Assembly: GCA_902773395.1 (NCBI GenBank)
Contig: CACYEJ010000360.1
Span: forward strand, 1-9,604
Length of the DNA: 9,604 bases
From: an uncultured Ruminococcus sp.
GTDB taxonomy: Bacteria > Bacillota_A > Clostridia > Oscillospirales > Acutalibacteraceae
Reading direction: 5' to 3'
Shown here: positions 1 to 6,920 of the stretch, piece by piece
Layout of the letters: each line of letters starts with the position of its first letter
Position numbering within the stretch: position 1 is the stretch's first letter
Notes under the pieces: model-generated
The model's database searches: none
What the model was told of the DNA's origin: nothing
The model's input: the letters and a program-made list of their open reading frames with translations, nothing else
Position numbers and translations under genes: made by a program

Positions 1-2384
1 CTGCACCTGCCCCGTCGAATGCTCCGACAGCACCTGTACGCCCTTCGGCAGCTTCCAGACCCACACCGCCCGCTCCGCCGAGTGCAGCTGCTAGATCTAC
101 TCCGCCGAGTGCGGCTTCCAGACCTTCTCTGCCTACTCCGCCAGCGGCAGCAAGAACAGCTCCGGCTGCTCCAAAATCAAACGGCGGCACCACAACGACA
201 ATCTCGTCAAGTCCCAAGCCTTCAAGAATTAAGTTTGAGCTGACTCCTACCACAGAGCTGGTTTTAGAGAATGAATTCTTCAAGCTTTATAAAGATACTC
301 GTTCCGGAAAGACCTTTAAGGTAATTAACGATGAGGTTGCTCCGATTGAACTCCGTGAGCTTAATATGTGGAAGAACCGCCAAAAAACTCCCGGCAACTT
401 CTCTGTTGAAATTGTTCAGGGTACAGACGGCACTGCATATGATTATAATATTTCCAGAGCTTCCTCTGACTCTGCAAGCCAGAACGCTCCTACAGAGGAG
501 AAGACTATTACTCCTCCAAATGTTCAGCTTCCTGCTGATGATGCTATTAAAGCTGAGCCAGCCGCTGTGAGAGCAAAGGTTGATGCGGCAGTTTCAACTG
601 CAAAGGCTTCTGCTGCGCCTGCTCCTGCACCAAATAAGATTAATCCGGATATGCCTTCTGCTTCGGAAAAGGCTAAGAAGTCAATTCCGAGCGTTACTAA
701 TACAGTGGGCACTGCTCCGACTGATCGAGTTGTGTTCGAAGAAAACGCAAATACTGAGGTCGTTGTAGAAAATGAATTCTGCAAGATCTATAAAAATACA
801 CGCTCCGGTAAAACCTTCAAGGTAATCAATGGCATGATTGCTCCGATTGAGCTTCGTGAGCTGAACATGTGGAAGAATAGAAAGAAAAATCCCAGCAGCT
901 TTACTGTTGAGGTTATGAAGGACGAAGCCGGTACGCCGTTTGATTATATTATTTCGAGAATCAACGAGGACGGTACCTTGACAAAGGCTCCGGCTGTTGC
1001 ACCTTATGCACCGTATATTCCACCTGAGAACGAGTATGTTCCGACAACGCTTTCAAGTGAACTGTCCGCAAAGAAGAGCGAACCGGTTAAGCCTGCTCAG
1101 GTATTCCCTGTTGGTAAGCCCAGCGGTGCTGCACCGGCTAAAGAGGCAGCGGAAAAGGTTGACGTTACAGTCGACAGAATCACCTTTGAGGAAACACCAA
1201 GCATGTCGCTCGTTGTAGATAATGAGTTCTTTAAGATTTATAATGACTCCAGACGCGGCAAGACATTCAAGGTAATTGAAGGAAAGATTGCTCCGATTGA
1301 ACTTCGTGAGCTTAATATGTGGAAAAACCGCCAGAGAAAGCCAAAGAATTTTGCTGTTGAGATCGTAAGAACACAGAGCGGAGAGATTTACGACTATAAG
1401 ATTTCAAGAACAGAGAAATCTACGACAGCTGCGGTTGAGTCTACATCTACTAAAACAAATATGCCGTCTGTTACAGATGTAAGTTCTAACGCATCAGCTA
1501 AGAAGCGTCGTTCCAATGCAAGCCGTATGCTCAAGTGTGCGATCTGCGGAAATGAGTTTGAAGAGTCGAAACTCATGCTTTTCGATAACCGCAACTTCTG
1601 TTCGGATTGTGTTGAAAATCTTATCAAGGCAAAGCTTGACTTTAAACCTGTTGATCCGATTCAGAAAATTATTGATGATGTAGTATCGTCTGACGAGCTT
1701 TACTGCACATACTCTACTGTTACGAATTATCCGTATCTTGACGATGAATTCTGTGTTAATGTATGCACTGTTAAGAAGGCTGCTGAAAGCATGGAGGAGG
1801 ATACCGCCGTACAGACAATTGACGATAAGGGTATATTCTTCGATGACTTGAAGAGATTCGGCTTGAAGAAGATTATCGTAAACGGAGATTCAACAAATAT
1901 CTTTGAACCTCAGGATTTCGATAAGCATGTTAAGACAGAGGGCGTTATTGCTCCGAAGCTTTACTTTAAGATTCTCAACTTTATGCAGAGAAAAGATGAC
2001 GAGCTGAGAGAGAGAATTGCTGCATCGTTTATCGAGAGTAAGGTTTATACATATGCACTAAATGATGAAATTACCGAGATTACCGAGGAAAATATTGAGG
2101 ACTTCAAGCCTCTTGTAATTACTGACGGACGTGCGAAATTCTGTCCGGTATTTACTGACTTCACCGAGGCAAAGAGCGTTGGTATGCCGTTTAGAGGTCT
2201 TTATGAGATTGACGCTGATCTTCTTTCTAAGTTGGATATTACTCACTATATTATCAATCCTTCGAGCTTGGGCTTCATTATGAATAAATCTATTCTTAGC
2301 CCGTTCGTTGATGACGAGCCTGCACCGGTTCAGAAGGTTGCAGACGAAGTGATTACAGACCAGCCGTTGGAGGATATTTCGTAA
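1..2384 (+). CDS. Large modular protein, 5' part missing: three 78-aa repeats, Cys4 motif, two SseB-like modules
   Basis: The reading frame is already open at the left edge (first whole codon at base 3), so the true start lies outside the window; an ATG at 366 falls inside the first repeat and is not the start. In order it has a Pro/Ala/Ser-rich linker (to about 224), three 78-codon repeats (225-458, 726-959, 1176-1409) separated by Pro/Ala-rich linkers, a CxxC-x17-CxxC motif (1536-1610) likely to bind zinc, then two SseB-like modules (about 1641-1920 and 2022-2301). The second module shows the family hallmarks FCPVFTDFTEA and YIINPSSLGF. I see no signal peptide or membrane segment, so a cytoplasmic, protein-binding or scaffold role is plausible, but the function is unknown. 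The frame stops at TAA 2382-2384 and then stays open in the same frame to 4226, which suggests the gene is broken or read through. Confidence 0.85.
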   Translation, partial: APAPSNAPTAPVRPSAASRPTPPAPPSAAARSTPPSAASRPSLPTPPAAARTAPAAPKSNGGTTTTISSSPKPSRIKFELTPTTELVLENEFFKLYKDTRSGKTFKVINDEVAPIELRELNMWKNRQKTPGNFSVEIVQGTDGTAYDYNISRASSDSASQNAPTEEKTITPPNVQLPADDAIKAEPAAVRAKVDAAVSTAKASAAPAPAPNKINPDMPSASEKAKKSIPSVTNTVGTAPTDRVVFEENANTEVVVENEFCKIYKNTRSGKTFKVINGMIAPIELRELNMWKNRKKNPSSFTVEVMKDEAGTPFDYIISRINEDGTLTKAPAVAPYAPYIPPENEYVPTTLSSELSAKKSEPVKPAQVFPVGKPSGAAPAKEAAEKVDVTVDRITFEETPSMSLVVDNEFFKIYNDSRRGKTFKVIEGKIAPIELRELNMWKNRQRKPKNFAVEIVRTQSGEIYDYKISRTEKSTTAAVESTSTKTNMPSVTDVSSNASAKKRRSNASRMLKCAICGNEFEESKLMLFDNRNFCSDCVENLIKAKLDFKPVDPIQKIIDDVVSSDELYCTYSTVTNYPYLDDEFCVNVCTVKKAAESMEEDTAVQTIDDKGIFFDDLKRFGLKKIIVNGDSTNIFEPQDFDKHVKTEGVIAPKLYFKILNFMQRKDDELRERIAASFIESKVYTYALNDEITEITEENIEDFKPLVITDGRAKFCPVFTDFTEAKSVGMPFRGLYEIDADLLSKLDITHYIINPSSLGFIMNKSILSPFVDDEPAPVQKVADEVITDQPLEDIS
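225..458 (+). repeat. 78-aa protein repeat, copy 1
   Basis: First of three in-frame copies of a 78-codon unit. It carries the signatures RSGKTFKVI, APIELRELNMWKNR and YDYNISR. The core encoding APIELRELNMWKNR is also very similar between copies at the DNA level. I do not recognise the domain; the conserved Trp, the charged helix-like centre and the strand-like ends suggest a small alpha/beta fold. Confidence 0.85.
726..959 (+). repeat. 78-aa protein repeat, copy 2
   Basis: Second copy of the 78-codon unit, same length with no indels. It keeps TRSGKTFKVI, APIELRELNMWKNR and FDYIISR. It has Cys where copies 1 and 3 have the second Phe of NEFF. A Pro/Ala-rich linker of about 89 codons separates it from copy 1. 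Confidence 0.85.
1176..1409 (+). repeat. 78-aa protein repeat, copy 3
   Basis: Third copy of the 78-codon unit, again without indels. It keeps RRGKTFKVI, APIELRELNMWKNR and YDYKISR. A Ser/Thr-rich linker follows, leading to the Cys4 motif. Confidence 0.85.
1536..1610 (+). other. CxxC-x17-CxxC zinc-binding-type motif in the modular protein
   Basis: Cysteine codons at 1536, 1545, 1599 and 1608 form CAIC and CSDC pairs 17 residues apart, with the pattern CG-N-E-F after the first pair and FCSDC at the second. This spacing is typical of treble-clef or zinc-ribbon knuckles. Zinc binding is inferred from the pattern only. Confidence 0.7.
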
Positions 2385-2426
2385 AGTGGCTTTGACGATA
2401 CAATTACAGATTATGATACGCACGTT

Positions 2427-2498
2427 GAGCCTGTTGCTCCTTTAGAACCTATTGCACCTATAGAGCCTGTTACACCTGTTGAGCCGATTGCTCCTGCC
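2427..2498 (+). repeat. Four 18-nt repeats encoding EP(V/I)(A/T)P(L/I/V/A)
   Basis: Four consecutive six-codon units read EPVAPL, EPIAPI, EPVTPV and EPIAPA in the frame that continues past the TAA at 2382. The amino-acid pattern is kept while synonymous bases differ (gag/gaa, cct/ccg, gtt/att, gct/gca), which implies this stretch was selected as protein even though it lies downstream of a stop and upstream of any plausible start. It resembles a rigid Pro-rich spacer. Confidence 0.7.
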
Positions 2499-2540
2499 GA
2501 GGAAGAGTTCAAACCTGTAGCTTCTCCGTTTGAAGATGAT

Positions 2541-4226
2541 TTGTTTGCATCTGCTAAGGATCAGTTTGCAGATATCTTTAATCCGGTAGCTCCAGTGGAA
2601 AATGTTCCGGAGCCTCAAGTTCCTTTTGTTCCTGACGCATCTTTGCAGAAGCCTGAAACACCGCCGGTACCAGCTCCGGCAGCTTCCTACGAATTTTCGG
2701 CACCTACACCGCCGCCTGTTGCAGAGCAGCTTTTCTCACAGCCAACACCACCGGCTCCGCCAACACCACCTACACCGTCAACACCGGCTCCTCAGGTATC
2801 TCCTGTTGCAAGTCAGTTCTATTCGCAGCCAACACCGTCAGCATCGGCTTCACCGGTTGCTAACCAGTTCTATGCTCAGCCCACACCGCCTGTACCTGCT
2901 CCGGCACCTTCTCCGGTACAGCCTCCAGTGGAGAGTCCGGCACAAAAGAGAACTGTTGATGCTTCTGAGATAGTTATCAAGTCGAATAATACAGACGGTT
3001 CAAAGAAAGCACTTAAAGTTTCAATGCCTGTGTTTATTCCTGACGATCCTGATGCAGATGTAGATACAAGTATGAATGAGCCGTCCGCTTTGCAGAAGGC
3101 TATTAATAAGTCAAAGGCAATGTTTGACGATAATACCAGCTCATTTGGTTCTTCCGGTTCGTTTGCACCGAAGAGCATCAATGAGCCTTCCAATATGGAT
3201 ACATCGGCAAGCTCCGATTCAGGTTCCGGTGCGTTTAATTTCAGTGACATAATGAGTGACTTCTCCTCTAATGCCGACAGCTCCAATGGATTCGAGCTTT
3301 CAAGCTTGTTCGGTCAGGCAGCCGAAGAGCCGTCGCAGCCTGCTAAGCCTAAGCTTACTATTCAGCTTCAGGCAACCGAGGCTAAGGTTATCGCCAGAGA
3401 TCTTGAAATCGAGCCTGATGTAAGAGTTGCTCAGATTCTCCGTGATCAGCTAAACGAAAGCTACAGAAAGCTTGCAAAGATGATATCCGAGGCTGATGTG
3501 ATGTATGCTGAGTTTGACAGCAATACACAGCATATTCTTATTGACGGCAACAATAAGGGTCATATCTTCTCTGAGAAGATGTATGCTGATAAGTCGGTAG
3601 AGAATTTTGCTAAGAACGGTATTGACGTTTTCATTAAGGAATACAAGAATGACGAGCTGTTCAATATGCTCTATGAGTTCAAGCGTCATGGAATTCAGGA
3701 TCTTGTGCTTGATGAAACCGCAAACTGGGTTATCATCTCAACCGATACAATTGCAGATATGCTTGACGTAAACGAGAGAAAGTTTGTGCCGATTCCTGTT
3801 AATAACCCTGAGCTTATGTTCAGTATGACAACGCTTTTCCAGAAGCTCAAGTCTAAGAATGATAATCCGAAGCGTAAGCAGGAGATTCAATCCATTGAGA
3901 AAATGGTTAAGAGAGAGCTTATCAGTGCGAGATATATTCTTCCTATGGTTGTGTATAACGGCACTGAGGTTAAGCCGATTATGATTGAGGATAAGAAGAA
4001 CAACCTTAAAAAGGTTCTTGTGTTCAGTGATGCGTTTGAGATGAAGCGTTTCTTCCGTGACAGAATTAATATCGTAAAAGATTACGAGATTATAACCTAT
4101 AAGGAAATTGTCAAGAGGTATACGGTAATGTCGAACACATTGGTTGTACTCAATGATCACGATCCTGTTTACTTCGTGTTCAACGAGCATAACTGTGCTG
4201 AGATTAACAGAGTTATGAACCAGTAA
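2541..4226 (+). CDS. Downstream half of the modular protein: Pro-rich region plus two SseB-like modules
   Basis: The only start-type codon near the head of this open frame is TTG 2541, with no well-placed ribosome binding site; the frame is actually open from base 2385, directly after the TAA of the preceding CDS. From that TTG it is 561 residues. Residues 1-130 are Pro/Ala-rich with the repeated PVAxQFYxQPTP unit, residues about 130-270 are Ser/Asn/Asp-rich and probably disordered, and two SseB-like modules follow (about 300-400, with HIFSEKMYADKSVENF and FKRHGIQDLVLDE; and about 460-561, with RYILPMVVYNG and VLVFSDAFEMKRFF). The same module type lies before the stop, so I infer this is the C-terminal half of one large protein. 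Whether it is translated alone, by readthrough, or not at all cannot be told. Function unknown. Confidence 0.7.
   Translation: MFASAKDQFADIFNPVAPVENVPEPQVPFVPDASLQKPETPPVPAPAASYEFSAPTPPPVAEQLFSQPTPPAPPTPPTPSTPAPQVSPVASQFYSQPTPSASASPVANQFYAQPTPPVPAPAPSPVQPPVESPAQKRTVDASEIVIKSNNTDGSKKALKVSMPVFIPDDPDADVDTSMNEPSALQKAINKSKAMFDDNTSSFGSSGSFAPKSINEPSNMDTSASSDSGSGAFNFSDIMSDFSSNADSSNGFELSSLFGQAAEEPSQPAKPKLTIQLQATEAKVIARDLEIEPDVRVAQILRDQLNESYRKLAKMISEADVMYAEFDSNTQHILIDGNNKGHIFSEKMYADKSVENFAKNGIDVFIKEYKNDELFNMLYEFKRHGIQDLVLDETANWVIISTDTIADMLDVNERKFVPIPVNNPELMFSMTTLFQKLKSKNDNPKRKQEIQSIEKMVKRELISARYILPMVVYNGTEVKPIMIEDKKNNLKKVLVFSDAFEMKRFFRDRINIVKDYEIITYKEIVKRYTVMSNTLVVLNDHDPVYFVFNEHNCAEINRVMNQ
2712..2888 (+). 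repeat. Three copies of a Pro-rich PVAxQFYxQPTP unit
   Basis: Thirteen-codon units begin at 2712 (PPVAEQLFSQPTP), 2799 (SPVASQFYSQPTP) and 2850 (SPVANQFYAQPTP), separated by Pro/Thr/Ser-rich spacers. The aromatic-containing unit inside a disordered Pro-rich linker may be a short docking motif; that is inference. Confidence 0.7.
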
Positions 4227-4256
4227 TTCAGAGATCTTCACTAGTATCACTCTTAT

Positions 4257-4307
4257 ATAAAGCACTCCGCACATACTCTGATTTGTGCGGAGTGCAATAT
4301 TTTATTG
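4257..4307 (+). terminator. Intrinsic terminator after the modular protein gene
   Basis: A perfect 12-bp stem, GCACTCCGCACA (4262-4273) with TGTGCGGAGTGC (4284-4295), encloses a 10-nt loop and is followed by a T-rich tail (ttttatt, 4301-4307). It begins about 30 bases after the stop at 4226 and isolates the left-hand gene from the next one. Confidence 0.85.
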
Positions 4308-4340
4308 TGATTATATCGACAAAATTCCCCAATACTAATA

Positions 4341-4369
4341 TTGACAATTTTTTTAAAATATGCTACCCT
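4341..4369 (+). promoter_or_regulatory. Predicted sigma-A-type promoter of the CHAP-dockerin gene
   Basis: A perfect -35 TTGACA (4341-4346) is followed at 17 bp by TACCCT (4364-4369), a poor -10 that is preceded by TG at the extended -10 position. The start codon lies about 70 bases downstream. The weak -10 could mean low basal expression or need for an activator. Confidence 0.5.
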
Positions 4370-4424
4370 AATAAATGTTGATTGTTAATCAAAAATTACA
4401 ATAGTAACAGATTTGTATAAATTT

Positions 4425-4432
4425 AAAAGGAG
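4425..4432 (+). promoter_or_regulatory. Ribosome binding site of the CHAP-dockerin gene
   Basis: AAAAGGAG lies 9 bases before the ATG at 4442 and fixes that start. Confidence 0.8.
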
Positions 4433-4441
4433 CAATATTCT

Positions 4442-6868
4442 ATGGGGAATGTAAAAAGATTGACGTCTTTTTTTGTTGCATTGATTCTTGTGCTGGGGTG
4501 TGTATCCACCGGATTTACTGTTGATGTTGACGCTCTGGAGATTCAGTATGCGAGATCTCAGACGCAGGATAGAACAGCAAATTTTTCAACAGACTTTACT
4601 CTTACCGGAAATTATGCTGATGATGTGATTGCGGTTGCTCAGGCTCAGCTTGGAAAAACAACTCTCGATATGAAATATACCGAGGCTTGGTGTGCAAATT
4701 TCTCGAATGACTGTGCCCGACTTACAGGCATGCCTGATGATATTATACCGTATAATTACAGCATGCGTGCGAGCTGTATTTTTATGTATCAGTATATGCT
4801 CACAAATTGCAACGCTCATGTTATCGAAGATGAACGAGATGTACGTGCCGGTGATTACGTATTTTATATTTGTACGGCAACGAATTTCTATCTTCATGTT
4901 GGTATAGTTGAAAGTCCTGAGTATTATTTAGAGGGAAATACCAGCGGAATGGTAAGACATATGCCATTTAACTATAATTATTTTTGTTATCAGCATCCCG
5001 GATATAGCAACAGTTTTGAGTCGGGTCATGTGAAGAGGGTGTATGTAAGACCAAATTATCCCGAACCGCCAAAGAATGGCTATACATATACTGATCCCGA
5101 AAAGTATAAAGATCATGTGCCTGAGCGTGTTTTGGCTTATAAAGAGCCTGTTGCCACGAGCGGCTATGATGTTTGCTGGACTCAGGCAGTGCTGTATACA
5201 TTGGGTTATCTTGGTGCTGTTACAGGTGAGTTTGACGAAAATACTGTTGCAGCTGTCGAAGCCTTTCAGAAAGATAAAAAGCTTGATGTAACAGGTGAGG
5301 TTGACGAGGTAACTCTCACTGCAATCAAAAAGGCTTACGACAAGAAGCTTTCTCCTGTATGTACTAATTTTAAGTCGGATAAGAAAATATATGCCTACAA
5401 TGATACAATCAAGCTTAGTGCAAATATTCAAAATGCAAATTGGTATCGTCTTGTTGTAAGAGATACCAACAAGAAAGAACTCAAGCGTTTTGATAATCTT
5501 TCAGCTTGCAGCTTTAATGCAAGTGAGCTTGGCGAGGGTGCTTATACTGCTTATTTTAAAGTCGTAAATGATCATACGCATATTTATTCAAAAGTAGTAA
5601 GCTTTACTGTAGAGAAGCCAAAGGTTAGCGTACCTGAGCTAAACGTTGCAGCCGGCTCAGCATTTGAGGAAACGAAGCTTTTCTGGGAGCAGACAGCATA
5701 TACAACGGCTTATGACTTGAATATTATAAATTTGGATACAAACGCAAATTACTTGACAAAAAACAATATTACAAATAATGAGTGTTCTCTGTTTTTGCCT
5801 AAGGGTAATTATTCTGCATATGTAGTATCAAAGAACGATTACTCTAAGGAACAGAGCAATCCGGTAGAGTTTGCAGTAAAAACCAGTGAGAGTGCAAATC
5901 TTGGAGATAACTTCTGCGCACAAATAAGCTTGAATGGATATTATCTTTCATGTACGGACACTAATCAGGTTGAATGGAAAAAAGCAGACGGCAGCTACGC
6001 TCAGATGTGGTATTTTGAAAAGAATACAAACAGCAACGGCTATAAAATAAAAAGCTGTGACAACATTAAGCTGCTCACGCTTTCCAGTGACGGTACAATA
6101 AAGGTTGCTGATTCACAGAATAGCATGGCTCAGAGATGGCTTATTGCAAAGGGCGAAAACGGTATGTCGCTGATTCCTTCTAATAAAACCGATAGGGTGC
6201 TATATTACAGCAGCGATATTGCTAGGGTAAGAAACTCATTGGATTCTTCAAGTGAGAGCTTTAATTTTAAGCTTTTCTCAAATTTTCATAAATACGAACT
6301 GACAGAGATTACTTCACCAACCTGCACGGAAGACGGTCACGCAATATATCACTGTATTCTGTGCGGTGAGAATATGGAGAAAATATTTCCGGCTAAGGGT
6401 CATTCTTATCACGAGGAAAAGCTGAGTGATGACCATTCTGTATTTACCTGTGTTCATTGCGGCGACAGCTATGAAACTGGCACAATAGAGCCGATAAAAA
6501 CCGAAACACCAGATACTCCTGAAACACCTGATCAGTCAGATGATTCAGGAAAGGAAATCTCAGTGCCACGTACTCTTGCAACGCATACGTTTATCATGGG
6601 GGACATTGATCGTGACGGACGTTTGACCTCTAACGATTCTCTGCTTATTACAAGAGCTTCCGTTGGTTTGGAGCATCTCACTGAGCTTGGAGAGTTTATT
6701 GCAGATGTTGACTGTGACGGAAAGGTAACATCTGCTGACAGCCTTTATGTTCTGCGTTCCGTTGTGAATTTCTACACTAATACTAAGGTAAAAGATGTGA
6801 TTGTGATTCAATCGGAGTTTGATATTCTTTCATTGTTAAAGGACGAAGAGGAACAGAAAAAGAAATAA
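4442..6868 (+). CDS. Secreted CHAP-domain peptidoglycan hydrolase with lectin-like domain and C-terminal dockerin
   Basis: 808 residues. An N-terminal signal peptide (about 1-31, hydrophobic FFVALILVLG, possible cleavage after VDA) directs export. Residues about 57-200 form a CHAP cysteine hydrolase: Cys84 in WCANF, His152 in LHVGIVES and the LEGNTSG motif at 163-169 match the expected catalytic layout for cutting peptide or amide bonds in peptidoglycan. Residues about 228-300 resemble a PG_binding_1 domain (GEFDENTVAAVEAFQ). Two beta-sandwich-like segments follow (about 304-390 and 393-480), then a ricin-B-like domain (about 481-616) with QMW and QRW motifs. A Cys motif (C628, C638, C641, C670, C673) and a Pro/Thr linker lead to a type I dockerin (about 719-778). 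It has its own promoter and terminator, so it is probably monocistronic. The substrate bond is not determined. Confidence 0.88.
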   Translation: MGNVKRLTSFFVALILVLGCVSTGFTVDVDALEIQYARSQTQDRTANFSTDFTLTGNYADDVIAVAQAQLGKTTLDMKYTEAWCANFSNDCARLTGMPDDIIPYNYSMRASCIFMYQYMLTNCNAHVIEDERDVRAGDYVFYICTATNFYLHVGIVESPEYYLEGNTSGMVRHMPFNYNYFCYQHPGYSNSFESGHVKRVYVRPNYPEPPKNGYTYTDPEKYKDHVPERVLAYKEPVATSGYDVCWTQAVLYTLGYLGAVTGEFDENTVAAVEAFQKDKKLDVTGEVDEVTLTAIKKAYDKKLSPVCTNFKSDKKIYAYNDTIKLSANIQNANWYRLVVRDTNKKELKRFDNLSACSFNASELGEGAYTAYFKVVNDHTHIYSKVVSFTVEKPKVSVPELNVAAGSAFEETKLFWEQTAYTTAYDLNIINLDTNANYLTKNNITNNECSLFLPKGNYSAYVVSKNDYSKEQSNPVEFAVKTSESANLGDNFCAQISLNGYYLSCTDTNQVEWKKADGSYAQMWYFEKNTNSNGYKIKSCDNIKLLTLSSDGTIKVADSQNSMAQRWLIAKGENGMSLIPSNKTDRVLYYSSDIARVRNSLDSSSESFNFKLFSNFHKYELTEITSPTCTEDGHAIYHCILCGENMEKIFPAKGHSYHEEKLSDDHSVFTCVHCGDSYETGTIEPIKTETPDTPETPDQSDDSGKEISVPRTLATHTFIMGDIDRDGRLTSNDSLLITRASVGLEHLTELGEFIADVDCDGKVTSADSLYVLRSVVNFYTNTKVKDVIVIQSEFDILSLLKDEEEQKKK
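6596..6775 (+). other. Type I dockerin domain (two Ca2+ loops)
   Basis: Two F-hand loops are visible. Loop 1 has D721, D723, D725, T729 and D732 (GDIDRDGRLTSNDSL); loop 2 has D755, D757, D759, T763 and D766 (ADVDCDGKVTSADSL). All acidic ligand positions are present, so cohesin binding should be intact. Ser-Leu and Ser-Leu follow the last Asp of each loop at the positions that usually set cohesin specificity. A charged tail of about 30 residues follows. Confidence 0.9.
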
Positions 6869-6870
6869 TA

Positions 6871-6915
6871 TAAACCGCACAAGGCTAATTAATGTCTTGT
6901 GCGGCTTTTGATTTT
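6871..6915 (+). terminator. Bidirectional intrinsic terminator between convergent genes
   Basis: A perfect 9-bp stem, CCGCACAAG (6875-6883) with CTTGTGCGG (6896-6904), is followed by cttttgatttt on the plus strand and, read on the minus strand, by ggtttatatta. It can end both the CHAP-dockerin gene and the convergent minus-strand kinase-like gene. Confidence 0.8.
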
Positions 6916-6920
6916 ATACG

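Noticed and set aside
366..368. ATG 366 as start of the first gene
   Set aside because: The same frame is open upstream to the window edge, and the ATG codes for the conserved Met of LNMWKNR inside repeat copy 1.
225..1409. The regularly spaced repeats as a CRISPR array or mobile element
   Set aside because: The units are 234-bp in-frame protein repeats with coding-type synonymous differences, not short identical DNA repeats with uniform spacers.
2369..2446. GGAGG followed by GTG at 2386 as a restart right after the TAA
   Set aside because: The GTG is in another frame from the downstream SseB-like coding region and reaches a stop after about 20 codons, so it cannot start the 2541-4226 protein.
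2876..3286. Long minus-strand reading frames opposite the left-hand genes, such as this one
   Set aside because: They mirror the biased composition of the plus-strand coding frame, have no ribosome binding site, and encode no recognisable domain.
4496..4501. Lipobox (VLGC) making the CHAP-dockerin protein a lipoprotein
   Set aside because: Leu at -2 is unusual and the chain continues to a normal signal-peptidase-I-like site; a dockerin protein is more likely released. Not fully excluded.
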